From Anaerozeibacter sp031551775 (GTDB taxonomy: Bacteria > Bacillota > Clostridia > Christensenellales > Aristaeellaceae), in the NCBI GenBank assembly GCA_031551775.1, contig JAVBND010000012.1:36505-100504 (forward strand): a stretch of 64,000 nt of DNA, written 5' to 3'. Below, piece after piece: positions 33,136-41,047 of the stretch. Position numbers and translations under genes: made by a program. How positions within the stretch are numbered: position 1 is the stretch's first letter; the number at the start of each line of letters is the position of its first letter. Under the pieces are notes generated by a model. That model was given only the letters and a program-made list of their open reading frames with translations. It was not told the DNA's origin and did not search any database.

Positions 33136-34050
33136 TCATTCAAATTTTGAAAGAATTTTCTTCTTCTGTGCGGCCGGTAAAAGCTGGTATTCCCCCGCCT
33201 TACCCACGCAACCCAGGATATTCATCCAACGCATGAGTTCATCGCGCCAGCTGTCGTTGATCACCTGCCACAGGTCGTATATCTTGCCTCCATCCAGGTC
33301 CGCGGTGCGCACGGCTATAAGGGCCGCCTTGAACAGATCGGTGCCCACATTGACCTTGTTGATGCCCATGCGGCTCGCTTTCATTAGATTGTCGTCCCCC
33401 GTGCCGCTGCCGCCGTGGAGTACCAGGGGGAAGCTACCGGTACTCTCCTTGATCCGAATCAGGCGGTCAAAATCGAGGTAGGGCGTCCCCTTGTATTGCC
33501 CATGCGCGGTACCAATGGAAACGGCCAGACAATCAATGCCGGTCTCCTCAACAAAGCGCCTGGCTTCAATCGGGTCGGTCAATACCATATCGCCCTCGAG
33601 CAGGTACTTATCTCCGTCGCCCACGTGCCCCAACTCCGCCTCCACGGAGACGCCCAACGCGTGCGCCAACTGTACGACAAAGCGCACCTGCCTGACGTTT
33701 TCAGCATACGCAAGACCCGACCGGTCAACCATCACGGAAGTAAAGCCCGCGCGAATGCAGGGCATGATCTCCTCAAGACAAGCGTTTAATTCTCTCCACC
33801 GGCTGCCGCCGTGGTCGAGGTTGATGGCGATGGGCATAGGGGATTCCTCCGCCAACCGGCGCGTCTGCTCGCCCAAGAATATGATGTCCGGATGAATCGG
33901 AAAGGCAATGTCGATGATCAGGGGCGAACCGCACATTTCCGCCGCCTCAATCACTGCGCGTGCGGTAATTTCATTTTGAATGTTGGGCGCGGGAATGGCA
34001 AAATTTTGTTCATTGGCGATATCCAGCAGTTGTTTCATCGTATAGAGCAC
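33136..34050 (-). CDS. Class II bisphosphate-type aldolase, copy 2
   Basis: A 304-residue homologue of the aldolase at 28528-29388. D79/H80 (NLDHGG), EAELGHVGDGD, GTAHGQYKG, LHGGSGTGDD and NVGTD are present. It begins with a GTG at 34050 behind GAGGTG; this choice aligns MLYTMKQLLDIANEQNF with MLVTLKEILSVANENGF of copy 1. It is four bases from the second kinase gene. The NIQNEI and IDIAF regions and the longer active-site loop differ from copy 1, so substrates may differ. Confidence 0.88.
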   Translation of the reverse strand: MLYTMKQLLDIANEQNFAIPAPNIQNEITARAVIEAAEMCGSPLIIDIAFPIHPDIIFLGEQTRRLAEESPMPIAINLDHGGSRWRELNACLEEIMPCIRAGFTSVMVDRSGLAYAENVRQVRFVVQLAHALGVSVEAELGHVGDGDKYLLEGDMVLTDPIEARRFVEETGIDCLAVSIGTAHGQYKGTPYLDFDRLIRIKESTGSFPLVLHGGSGTGDDNLMKASRMGINKVNVGTDLFKAALIAVRTADLDGGKIYDLWQVINDSWRDELMRWMNILGCVGKAGEYQLLPAAQKKKILSKFE

Positions 34051-34053
34051 AAT

Positions 34054-35256
34054 CTACACCTCGTTCTCACATCGTAATCCGCGTGCATACGCAAGGGCAA
34101 ATCCGCCCACGAAGCTGTCACCCAGCCCGACGGTCGTCACGCGGTCATTCCCGATCCGGTAGGCGGCGAGGCAGCGGATGAGCGCGTCTTCTCCTTCAAT
34201 CCGCCGGGCAAAGGCGTCCGCGTCTTCCTGCCTGGGCCATGATTTCGTCGCTTCAAGCGCCGATGGCGACACCACGCCCAATCGGTACCGCGTAGCCGCG
34301 ACAGCCATTCCGCCTTCCATGGCCGATAGATATCGGTCAGCGTAGCGACCATACGCCAGCACCCAGCAGTGGGTATGGATCAAAACCGTTCTTGCCCTCA
34401 AACTCCCCACTACGGCCCGAAGGCCGGCGCGCACGTCCGCGCTATCCAGCAAATCAATACCCCGTCCGCAAAGGCTCATGAACTCGTCCTCGTTCATGCT
34501 GTACACATCGATGACCGAGCTGAGCGTCTCTCCTACCAACGCGCCAAACCGGGGGTTGGTGAAACAGGCGTGCTCGTAGAACACCAATGGGCCGCCTGCA
34601 GGCAGACTCTCAACGCCCCGCTTGGCGGCATACAGACAATCAACCAGAACCGCTTCCTCCAGAATCATATCAAAGCTAGAAAGGACGAGTACCTTCGCGT
34701 GATGCGCTTCCTCAAAAAACTTCGGCGCGATGGTCAGATGAGCGCAAGCAATGTCACCGGAATAGATCACCCGGTTCGCCTTGGGCGAAGCAATGTCTAT
34801 ATCGCCCGCGCGAACACGGGCCAGCGCGGGGAACTGTATGGCTATATGCGGATAGCAACAGTGAAACCGGTCGCCGCCCACCCAACTGACGCCTTCGGGC
34901 AGCCGATCAAGCGTCTCGGGATTGACGCAAGTCAGGTGTACGATTGCGCTCCCGCCCAGGGCCGCAATCACAAGCGCGGCGCGGATGGCCGTGCCGCCCA
35001 GCGCAATCTCCGCGCGCGCGCCGGCCATAAATTGCTCAATGATATTTGAATCCGATATCATCATGCCGCATCCGCTGCCGTCCCGCAGGTGGAAGAGGAT
35101 GGAACTCAACAGGTCCTTCAAACTTTCGATCGTCCGCTTTTCTTCAATGTCTTGGGCGCGAAGGCCGGTTGTTCGAATCAGGTTTTCCAAATGCGCCGCA
35201 TCCCAGGCCAGTTCCGCGTCCACCGTATTGGCAAACCCCAGGGCAATCTCGCACAT
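34054..35256 (-). CDS. ADP-dependent-type sugar kinase, copy 2
   Basis: A 400-residue paralogue of the kinase at 26233-27426, with the same markers: GGTAIRAALVIAALGG, YSMNEDEF (metal NxxE) and VTTVGLGDSFVGGF with catalytic D380. The ATG at 35256 lies behind GGGAGG; an in-frame start at 35331 would run through the promoter. The N-terminus (ALGFANTVDAEL) matches copy 1 (ALGLGNNVDYEI), which supports the choice. It forms a two-gene operon with the second aldolase. Confidence 0.72.
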   Translation of the reverse strand: MCEIALGFANTVDAELAWDAAHLENLIRTTGLRAQDIEEKRTIESLKDLLSSILFHLRDGSGCGMMISDSNIIEQFMAGARAEIALGGTAIRAALVIAALGGSAIVHLTCVNPETLDRLPEGVSWVGGDRFHCCYPHIAIQFPALARVRAGDIDIASPKANRVIYSGDIACAHLTIAPKFFEEAHHAKVLVLSSFDMILEEAVLVDCLYAAKRGVESLPAGGPLVFYEHACFTNPRFGALVGETLSSVIDVYSMNEDEFMSLCGRGIDLLDSADVRAGLRAVVGSLRARTVLIHTHCWVLAYGRYADRYLSAMEGGMAVAATRYRLGVVSPSALEATKSWPRQEDADAFARRIEGEDALIRCLAAYRIGNDRVTTVGLGDSFVGGFALAYARGLRCENEV

Positions 35257-35296
35257 ACCGGCACCTCCCTGAGCGCATACGCTCCCCTTTGGTGTG

Positions 35297-35325
35297 ATTA
35301 TAGACCATCGCAAAAGGGTTTTCAA
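35297..35325 (-). promoter_or_regulatory. Promoter of the kinase 2/aldolase 2 operon
   Basis: Minus-strand TTGAAA (35325-35320), 17 bases, TATAAT (35302-35297), 41 bases upstream of the ATG. Confidence 0.8.
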
Positions 35326-35367
35326 TGACATCAGGTCCGTGACTGATCCGCCCCTCCCATCACGCTG

Positions 35368-35396
35368 GTGACAATTTGAACGGGTTGTGTTATACT
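35368..35396 (+). promoter_or_regulatory. Promoter of the RpiR regulator gene
   Basis: GTGACA (35368-35373), 17 bases, TATACT (35391-35396), divergent from the kinase 2 promoter. The roughly 40 bases between the two -35 boxes are a natural place for the RpiR operator. Confidence 0.65.
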
Positions 35397-35440
35397 CTGA
35401 GTAAAATCAGGCGGTCCACCCAAACCGTGGAGGTGTATGT

Positions 35441-36277
35441 ATGTTGCGCTCCAGCGACAGTGTAATTACGCTGATCCGTTTCCACTATAACCGGATGACA
35501 AGCGTTGAGCAAACCATCTCCAACTATTTTTTGAGCAATCCCGCCCCAGACGATTTAACCCTTCACCACATCTCAGACGTCCTATTTGTCTCAAAGCCGT
35601 CGTTGTCGCGCTTTGCCCAGACGCTGGGCTTTGAAGGGTTTCGGGAACTGGTCTATCAATACAAGCAGGACCGCATAGAACTGGAGCGCCTCAACGCCTT
35701 CGGTTCGGCGACCACGATTGTATTTGAAAACTACCTGCACATCATCCATCAAATCATTGAGCAGGTGGACGAGGAACAACTGTGGAAGGCCCTCAACATC
35801 ATCAAGGACAGCAAGCACATCTACATCCACGGCGACGGCCTTTCCGGCATGGCCGCCAACGAATTCATGGTGCGCTTCAAGCGCCTGGGTTTTCCCGCCG
35901 AGGTGTACACCTCGGATTTCCTGATGCACATCAATTCCACTTCCGTCCAGGAAAACATGCTGGTGATTGGGCTGACACTTTCAGGCCACACGAAAAGCAC
36001 TGTATACAGCATGAGAAAAGCCCACGAAAGCGGCGCCAAAACCCTGCTCATCACTTCGAACCACGATCTTGAGAAGACATCGGATTACGACGTCATCCTC
36101 TTCACCGCCTCGCTTCCCCACATGAATACCGGCATCAACATATCGCCCCAACTGCCCATGCTGCTGATCATCGATTTGTTGTTCAACAATTACGTAAATA
36201 TCAGCCCTGAACAAAATTTAAAAGCCTACAAAGACACCATCTCCGTCCTAAAGTACAACTGGCTCGAACACCCTTGA
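35441..36277 (+). CDS. RpiR-family transcriptional regulator (HTH + SIS)
   Basis: A 278-residue regulator. The N-terminal HTH_6 domain (about 1-77) includes LHHISDVLFVSKPSLSRFAQTLGFEGF. The C-terminal SIS domain (about 115-245) contains IYIHGDGLSGMAANEFMVRF and IGLTLSGHTKSTVY and binds phosphosugars. It sits divergently beside the second kinase-aldolase pair and is the most likely regulator of both sugar operons, with a sugar phosphate as effector. GGAGGT precedes the ATG. Confidence 0.92.
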   Translation: MLRSSDSVITLIRFHYNRMTSVEQTISNYFLSNPAPDDLTLHHISDVLFVSKPSLSRFAQTLGFEGFRELVYQYKQDRIELERLNAFGSATTIVFENYLHIIHQIIEQVDEEQLWKALNIIKDSKHIYIHGDGLSGMAANEFMVRFKRLGFPAEVYTSDFLMHINSTSVQENMLVIGLTLSGHTKSTVYSMRKAHESGAKTLLITSNHDLEKTSDYDVILFTASLPHMNTGINISPQLPMLLIIDLLFNNYVNISPEQNLKAYKDTISVLKYNWLEHP

Positions 36278-36356
36278 CGGATGCGCAATCAACCCGCATC
36301 ACCGCGCTCTCTTTGACCCGGTAAAAATGCGGGCGCCTCCATGACGCCTTGCCAAG

Positions 36357-36551
36357 TTATGCCTTTCCTGATTCATGATCCCGCTCAAGCGGTTTCTCCC
36401 GCTTGGGAAACTTCATTTCCTCCGCCCCGCCCGCCTGACGCCGCTGGGCAAACAGCAGGCTTCTGAGAATGGACAGCGCGCGCTGCCTGTTCATGTCGTT
36501 CAGCTCCGTCAGCATCCGAAGGAGTTCTTGGGTCCGTTCATCTTCTTTCAC
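36357..36551 (-). CDS. Small helical protein of unknown function, divergent from XRE regulator
   Basis: A 64-residue charged protein starting at a GTG (36551) behind AAAGGTGG. Its central part (ELNDMNRQRALSILRSLL) resembles the C-terminal helix of the divergently encoded XRE regulator (LSPKLKALALSQIRGLL), so it may be an oligomerisation partner or a truncated relative. Short length makes the call uncertain. Confidence 0.45.
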   Translation of the reverse strand: MKEDERTQELLRMLTELNDMNRQRALSILRSLLFAQRRQAGGAEEMKFPKREKPLERDHESGKA

Positions 36552-36593
36552 GGTTACGCCACCTTTAATTGAGCTGTTTGCTCATGTAATCCA

Positions 36594-36622
36594 TTGACAA
36601 AACATGGAATGGGTTATATACT
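36594..36622 (+). promoter_or_regulatory. Promoter of the XRE regulator and signalling island
   Basis: TTGACA (36594-36599), 17 bases, TATACT (36617-36622), 18 bases before the ATG: a strong sigma-A promoter with a short leader. No equally good promoter is seen before the next genes. Confidence 0.8.
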
Positions 36623-36640
36623 TCACTTGGAGGTGCCGCC

Positions 36641-37009
36641 ATGGTCGCACATCGATTGAAGGCGCTCAGAGCGCTGCTTAACCTCTCGCAAGCCGCGTTT
36701 GGCAGGCGGCTGGGTGTGAGCCGGGACGTGATCAACAACCTTGAATGTGGCCGGGTCGCGCCAAAGGAGGTTTTCATCGACCACCTTTGCGAGGTATACC
36801 GCGTGCGCAAGGCTTGGCTGATCTGCGGCGAGGAGCCTGTTATGGCATCGCCGAGCGAGCCCAAGCGCGACCTTGACGAGGCCGCCGAGATCTTCGCCCA
36901 GCTCTCCCCCAAGCTCAAAGCGCTGGCGCTGAGCCAGATCCGCGGGCTGCTGGCCCTACAGGTTTCCGACGACCATCCCGACCAATCGCTTAGGCAGAGC
37001 TTACCTTGA
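36641..37009 (+). CDS. XRE-family HTH transcriptional regulator
   Basis: A 122-residue protein with an N-terminal Cro/CI-type HTH (LKALRALLNLSQAAFGRRLG through VINNLECGR, residues about 6-43). A helical C-terminal region (about 78-108) is suited to dimerisation. GGAGGT precedes the ATG. First gene of the signalling island, on the same strand and 70 bases before the next gene. It probably controls the island's expression, as XRE proteins often do for conflict systems. No cleavage or protease motif is seen. Confidence 0.85.
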   Translation: MVAHRLKALRALLNLSQAAFGRRLGVSRDVINNLECGRVAPKEVFIDHLCEVYRVRKAWLICGEEPVMASPSEPKRDLDEAAEIFAQLSPKLKALALSQIRGLLALQVSDDHPDQSLRQSLP

Positions 37010-37079
37010 CGCCGGTTCTGAAGCAATCGGTGTCAACGTTTTTACAAAGCCGTTTTCTTGACGAGTGGGGAGGCGCTGT

Positions 37080-38528
37080 TTGGAGTTTCACGACAAGCTG
37101 AAAAAGGCCATGACCGCGCTCGGCATGCGCTCAAGCGACCTGTCGCGCAGGCTGCCCGCCGACCCCGCGACGGTATCTCGCTGGCGGTCCGGTCAGCGCT
37201 CCTTCAGCCGGGAGGAAGCGGATATTGCGCGCCTTGCCGAGTGTTTTGTCTCATTTGCGCGCAGCGAAAAACAGCAGGCATGGCTCAAGCGCGCGCTCGA
37301 CGGCTACAAGGATATGGGCCTTGATACCGCAGGCAAACTCGCGCTGTGGTTTTTTGACGGAAAGGCCGGTTGTGATGAATTGCCGCTGCCCCAGCAGGCC
37401 GCCGGCGTGTGTTTTCCCGGAGCGGACGGTTTCCTGACGGCGCTTGCGATGCTTGAGCATGCCGCTGAGCAGCATGCCGACGCGCATCCCGTTACGGTAT
37501 ACATTGCCTCCGAACAGTCTCAGCTTGTTTTTGACGGCCTGATCAACCGTTCCCTGTGGGGGCGGTTGTTTGCTTTGGGCGGCGCGCCCGCGCGCGTCAT
37601 CGTGGAGCAATCGCGGGACGCACAGCGGCTTGAGGCCTTGCTCTCGGTGTTTGCTGCGCACATTCAGGCCGGATTGATTGCGCTTGAATGCCTGCCGGGC
37701 GTTGAGCGTTACTTGTTCTACAGCCTCACGGTCCATGTGCGCGGCGTGGGCCTGATCATGGCGATGGAGCCCCCCCTCGGACGCGGCGAGTCGGTCTCCC
37801 TGTTCCTGGAGGAAGGCCCTTTCGTTCAGGGCACAGCCGCCATGCTCGCCTCTGTCGGCCAAATGTCGGTTCCCTTGCTGAAACTGACGAAAGACGCGGG
37901 CGATGAATACGGCCTGACGAAGTCCTGCTACAGCGCGGGCGCCGATTTGCGCACGCGGTTCGGGTCCGTCAACCCGCTCTATGCATCCGAGGAGTGCTAC
38001 CGCGCGCTCATGATTTCAAGCGACCTGTCCTACGAGGCGCGAAAGTACCGGCTGCGTCGCTTTGGCGAAATGCGGCAGGCGTTTGAGCAATTTCTTGCGC
38101 GGGGCCGCTATCGCGGCATTGTGTCTCTTTCCGCCATCGACCTCTTGGCGCTTGGCAGGGCGGACGCCGTGGCGGATCTTGCGTTTGCGGAAAACCGGGA
38201 CGCGACCGCGCTGGCCCGGTTTTCCGCGAGCCTTGTACGCGGCATGATCGATTTCCTTGAGCGCTATAAAAACCTTGAGCTGATGCTCATTACCGACGAA
38301 GCGGCAGACGCGAATGTGGTCCGGCTCAAGGAGGACCGCTTCCTGTTGCTTCAGGGCGCCTTGGGCGGAAAACCCGTCACAATGTATTCGGACAACTGGC
38401 TTGTGGTGAACGAGTACGACAAGCAGCTTGACCGGGTCTGGAAGAGCGGGCGGGGCGTGTTCGGCAGGAGCAATGTGCTGTATGTATTATCGCGCAAACT
38501 GAAAAAAATGGAGGAGAACGCCAAATGA
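37080..38528 (+). CDS. HTH-domain protein of unknown function, first large gene of the island
   Basis: A 482-residue protein starting at a TTG (37080) seven bases after GGGGAGG; an in-frame GTG at 37065 overlaps that site. Residues about 5-50 form an XRE-like HTH (DKLKKAMTALGMRSSDLSRRL, ending in VSRWRSGQRSFS). The remaining 430 residues match no family I recognise. They include hydrophobic strands such as HPVTVYIASEQSQLVFDGL and a C-terminal MYSDNWLVVNEYD segment reminiscent of phospholipase D-like sensor regulators, but the HKD motif is absent. It overlaps the RyR-ATPase gene by four bases (ATGA), implying coupled expression and a shared role. A DNA-binding sensor for the island is my best guess. 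Confidence 0.6.
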   Translation: MEFHDKLKKAMTALGMRSSDLSRRLPADPATVSRWRSGQRSFSREEADIARLAECFVSFARSEKQQAWLKRALDGYKDMGLDTAGKLALWFFDGKAGCDELPLPQQAAGVCFPGADGFLTALAMLEHAAEQHADAHPVTVYIASEQSQLVFDGLINRSLWGRLFALGGAPARVIVEQSRDAQRLEALLSVFAAHIQAGLIALECLPGVERYLFYSLTVHVRGVGLIMAMEPPLGRGESVSLFLEEGPFVQGTAAMLASVGQMSVPLLKLTKDAGDEYGLTKSCYSAGADLRTRFGSVNPLYASEECYRALMISSDLSYEARKYRLRRFGEMRQAFEQFLARGRYRGIVSLSAIDLLALGRADAVADLAFAENRDATALARFSASLVRGMIDFLERYKNLELMLITDEAADANVVRLKEDRFLLLQGALGGKPVTMYSDNWLVVNEYDKQLDRVWKSGRGVFGRSNVLYVLSRKLKKMEENAK

Positions 38529-40888
38529 AATACGAATTTTCAGTGTGTGGCCACGGCTGGAACCGGGACTTCTTCTATGCGGACGGGGACGGGCATCAAG
38601 TGCTTTCCTGCCCCGGCGGCGCGCGGTTGGTCTCTGAGATCTTGGAAAAATCGGGACATACCGTAGCGCCCTTGGATGTCTCTGGACCGGTGTTGACCGA
38701 ACACATTGCGCTTGAGCGGCAATCAAGCGGCGCGTTCTCCTGCGCAAAAAGCTACGGCGTGACGCCGGGCGCGTCACAGGTCGGCGGGCACGGCGGCGAA
38801 GTGTCCGTCCTCTGGGATGAGGGGTTAGAAAGCATCCCAGTGCCGGCGACCGGGCGCGTCCTGTGGACCTCCCGCGTGCGCCTGCCGGAAGAAGGCGCCT
38901 TTGATCCCGTCAAGGACCGCGCGCTGCTCATGCTCTCCTGCGATGTACTGCGCAACAGCGGCGCGCTGATCAGCCGCCAGATCTCCTGGGAGCGCACCGC
39001 GACGGAATTGACCTGGCAGTTAAAGCACAATCCGAAGTTTCAATACCTCGACGGCGTGGCGGACATGCTCATCACCTTTGCCGAGGACGGCGCGATCCAC
39101 ATCAGGCGGCAGGACGGCGGGATGAAGGCGCAGTTGACGCTGCTGCATGGCGGTTTTGAAGGCCAAGTGCGAGAGCAAAGCGGCCTCAACGTGCCGGACG
39201 CCTGGGCGGCCATGGTGGCTGCGGCGGCGCTCGCCTGGAAGGCGCAAACCGCCGCGCCGCTGGACGTGGCGTCCATCCTGCGGCCCGGCGCGCAACTGCA
39301 ACAAAGCGGGTACGTGCCGGAGCTGATCAAAAACGCCGACTACGGCGCGTGGCTGGACTGCGAGGAGCGCGGCGGTGCCCACACCTACCGCGTACCGGTC
39401 TCGGAGAGCAAGCAGCAGCCCGACCCCACCTACTGGTCAACGGCCAATACCTTCGGCGGTTCCAAGATGCAGGACCTGGCGTTCAGCTACGTGCTTGAGG
39501 GCGCGAAGGTCATCGAGGGCATCCCGCGCTTCACCTGCGGAAACCTCACCACCATCGACCGGCGCGAGATTGAGGCGTTCCACAACATCCGCGGGCTGAT
39601 CGTCGATTACGCGGCCGGGAGCGCGAACCGCCCGCTGTCGATCGCCGTGTTCGGCGCGCCGGGAAGCGGCAAGTCCTTCGGCGTCACCCAGATTGCCAAG
39701 GCCGTGCTGCCGGGCGTGGCCGAAAAGCTGGAGTTCAACGTGTCGCAAATGACCAGTCCCTCCGACATTGCCGCCGCGTTTCATCAGGTGCGGGACGTGG
39801 TATTGTCCGGAAAACTGCCCATCGCGTTCTTCGATGAGTTTGACTCGGACCGCGACGGCCGCCCACTCGGCTGGCTCAAGAGCTTCCTGATGCCCATGCA
39901 GGATGGAAAGTTTCGGGACGACAGCGGCGAGCATCCCGTGGGCAAGTGCATATTGGTGTTTGCGGGCGGCACGGCGTCCTCGTTTGAGGGCTTCTGTCAG
40001 CCCATGACGCCCCAATCGGAGCCGTCCGTCAGCCAAGCGTTCAAGGGCGCAAAGGGACCGGACTTCGTCAGTCGCCTGCGCGGCGCCATCGATGTGCTCG
40101 GCCCGAACCCATCCTCGCCCACAGACCAGAGCTACCTGCTTCGCCGCGCGCTGCTTTTGCGCAGCCTGCTTGAGCGCAAGCTGCGCAGGAAGGGCTCCCT
40201 GCCCGTGAGTCCGGACGTGTTGCGCGCGATGTTGCTGGTGCCAAAGTTTAAGCATGGCGCGCGCTCCATGGAAGCGGTGCTCGACATGAGCCACATGGAC
40301 GGCGCGTCCTGGGAGCCTGTTTCGCTGCCGTTCTACGCCCAACTCGCGCTGCACGTGGATGCCGACGCGTTTATCCGCCTTGTGCTGCGCGACGTGGTGC
40401 TCAGCGCGTACAACGAACTCTTGGCCAAGGCCATTCACGAGGACTACCTGGCCAAGGCGGTGCACGAGGACTACCTCAAAAAACAAAACCAGCGCAAGGC
40501 AAAGGCCTCCCCCAACCAGATCCCCTGGGACCAATTGGGCGACGAGGGCAGGAAATCCAGCCGCGAGCAGGCGCTGGACATACCAAACAAGCTGCTTACC
40601 GTCGGTTGCGCGTTCGACGCGGGCGACGCGCCCCATCCGACGCTTGAAGCGTTCACAACGGATGAGATCTTGCGCCTTGCGCAGGACGAGCACATCCGCT
40701 GGATGGCGCAGAAGTCCCGCGATGGCTGGCGCTACGCGTCCGTGCGCGACGACCGGAAAAAGCTGCATCCCTGCCTCGTGAACTGGGAGGACCTGCCGGA
40801 GGACGAAAAGCAAAAGGACGTCGATGCGGCCCAAAACATCATTCCGCTCTTGAAGAAGGCGGGTTTGCGCGTGTACCGAATGATCTGA
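38525..40888 (+). CDS. AAA+ ATPase with C-terminal RyR domain
   Basis: A 787-residue protein in three parts. Residues 1 to about 365 have no recognised fold. An AAA+ module follows: Walker A GAPGSGKS (377-384), Walker B LPIAFFDEFDSD (431-442) and a sensor-1-like CILVFAGGT. The last 73 residues read as a RyR domain: HIRWMAQKSRDGWRYAS, then HPCLVNWEDLPEDEKQKD. RyR domains line the ryanodine receptor cytoplasmic region and occur in bacteria, where they are predicted to recognise nucleotide-derived signals. Near 635-655 a nine-residue unit is repeated in tandem (AKAIHEDYL, AKAVHEDYL). I infer a signal-gated remodelling ATPase in a conflict system. It overlaps the upstream gene by 4 bp. Confidence 0.8.
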   Translation: MKYEFSVCGHGWNRDFFYADGDGHQVLSCPGGARLVSEILEKSGHTVAPLDVSGPVLTEHIALERQSSGAFSCAKSYGVTPGASQVGGHGGEVSVLWDEGLESIPVPATGRVLWTSRVRLPEEGAFDPVKDRALLMLSCDVLRNSGALISRQISWERTATELTWQLKHNPKFQYLDGVADMLITFAEDGAIHIRRQDGGMKAQLTLLHGGFEGQVREQSGLNVPDAWAAMVAAAALAWKAQTAAPLDVASILRPGAQLQQSGYVPELIKNADYGAWLDCEERGGAHTYRVPVSESKQQPDPTYWSTANTFGGSKMQDLAFSYVLEGAKVIEGIPRFTCGNLTTIDRREIEAFHNIRGLIVDYAAGSANRPLSIAVFGAPGSGKSFGVTQIAKAVLPGVAEKLEFNVSQMTSPSDIAAAFHQVRDVVLSGKLPIAFFDEFDSDRDGRPLGWLKSFLMPMQDGKFRDDSGEHPVGKCILVFAGGTASSFEGFCQPMTPQSEPSVSQAFKGAKGPDFVSRLRGAIDVLGPNPSSPTDQSYLLRRALLLRSLLERKLRRKGSLPVSPDVLRAMLLVPKFKHGARSMEAVLDMSHMDGASWEPVSLPFYAQLALHVDADAFIRLVLRDVVLSAYNELLAKAIHEDYLAKAVHEDYLKKQNQRKAKASPNQIPWDQLGDEGRKSSREQALDIPNKLLTVGCAFDAGDAPHPTLEAFTTDEILRLAQDEHIRWMAQKSRDGWRYASVRDDRKKLHPCLVNWEDLPEDEKQKDVDAAQNIIPLLKKAGLRVYRMI

Positions 40889-40966
40889 CCAGGCGCAGGT
40901 TCCGGACACCGTCAACAAACCGGCCATGCCAAAGCGTTGACATGGGTGTTTCCGAAGGCCGTAGTT

Positions 40967-40975
40967 TGCTATGAT
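40967..40975 (+). promoter_or_regulatory. Possible extended -10 promoter inside the island
   Basis: TGCTATGAT, an extended -10, lies 73 bases before the ATG at 41048 in a 159-base gap. A TTGACA at 40937-40942 is 27 bases away, too far to act as its -35. Confidence 0.35.
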
Positions 40976-41047
40976 GGGGCTGGCCAGGGAGCGTTTTGGG
41001 GCGTGTCAACGCGCCCTCATTCGACAGACGCGGGGAGGGACGCGGCG

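Noticed and set aside
36278..36356. Possible terminator after the RpiR gene (CCCGCAT with ATGCGGG)
   Set aside because: The stem is only 7 bp with a long loop and alternative pairings, and no T-run follows on either strand, so I did not list it as a feature.
39437..40927. Minus-strand open frame of 496 codons opposite the RyR-ATPase
   Set aside because: Arginine/histidine/valine-rich shadow sequence with no recognisable motif, while the plus strand has Walker A, Walker B and RyR motifs.
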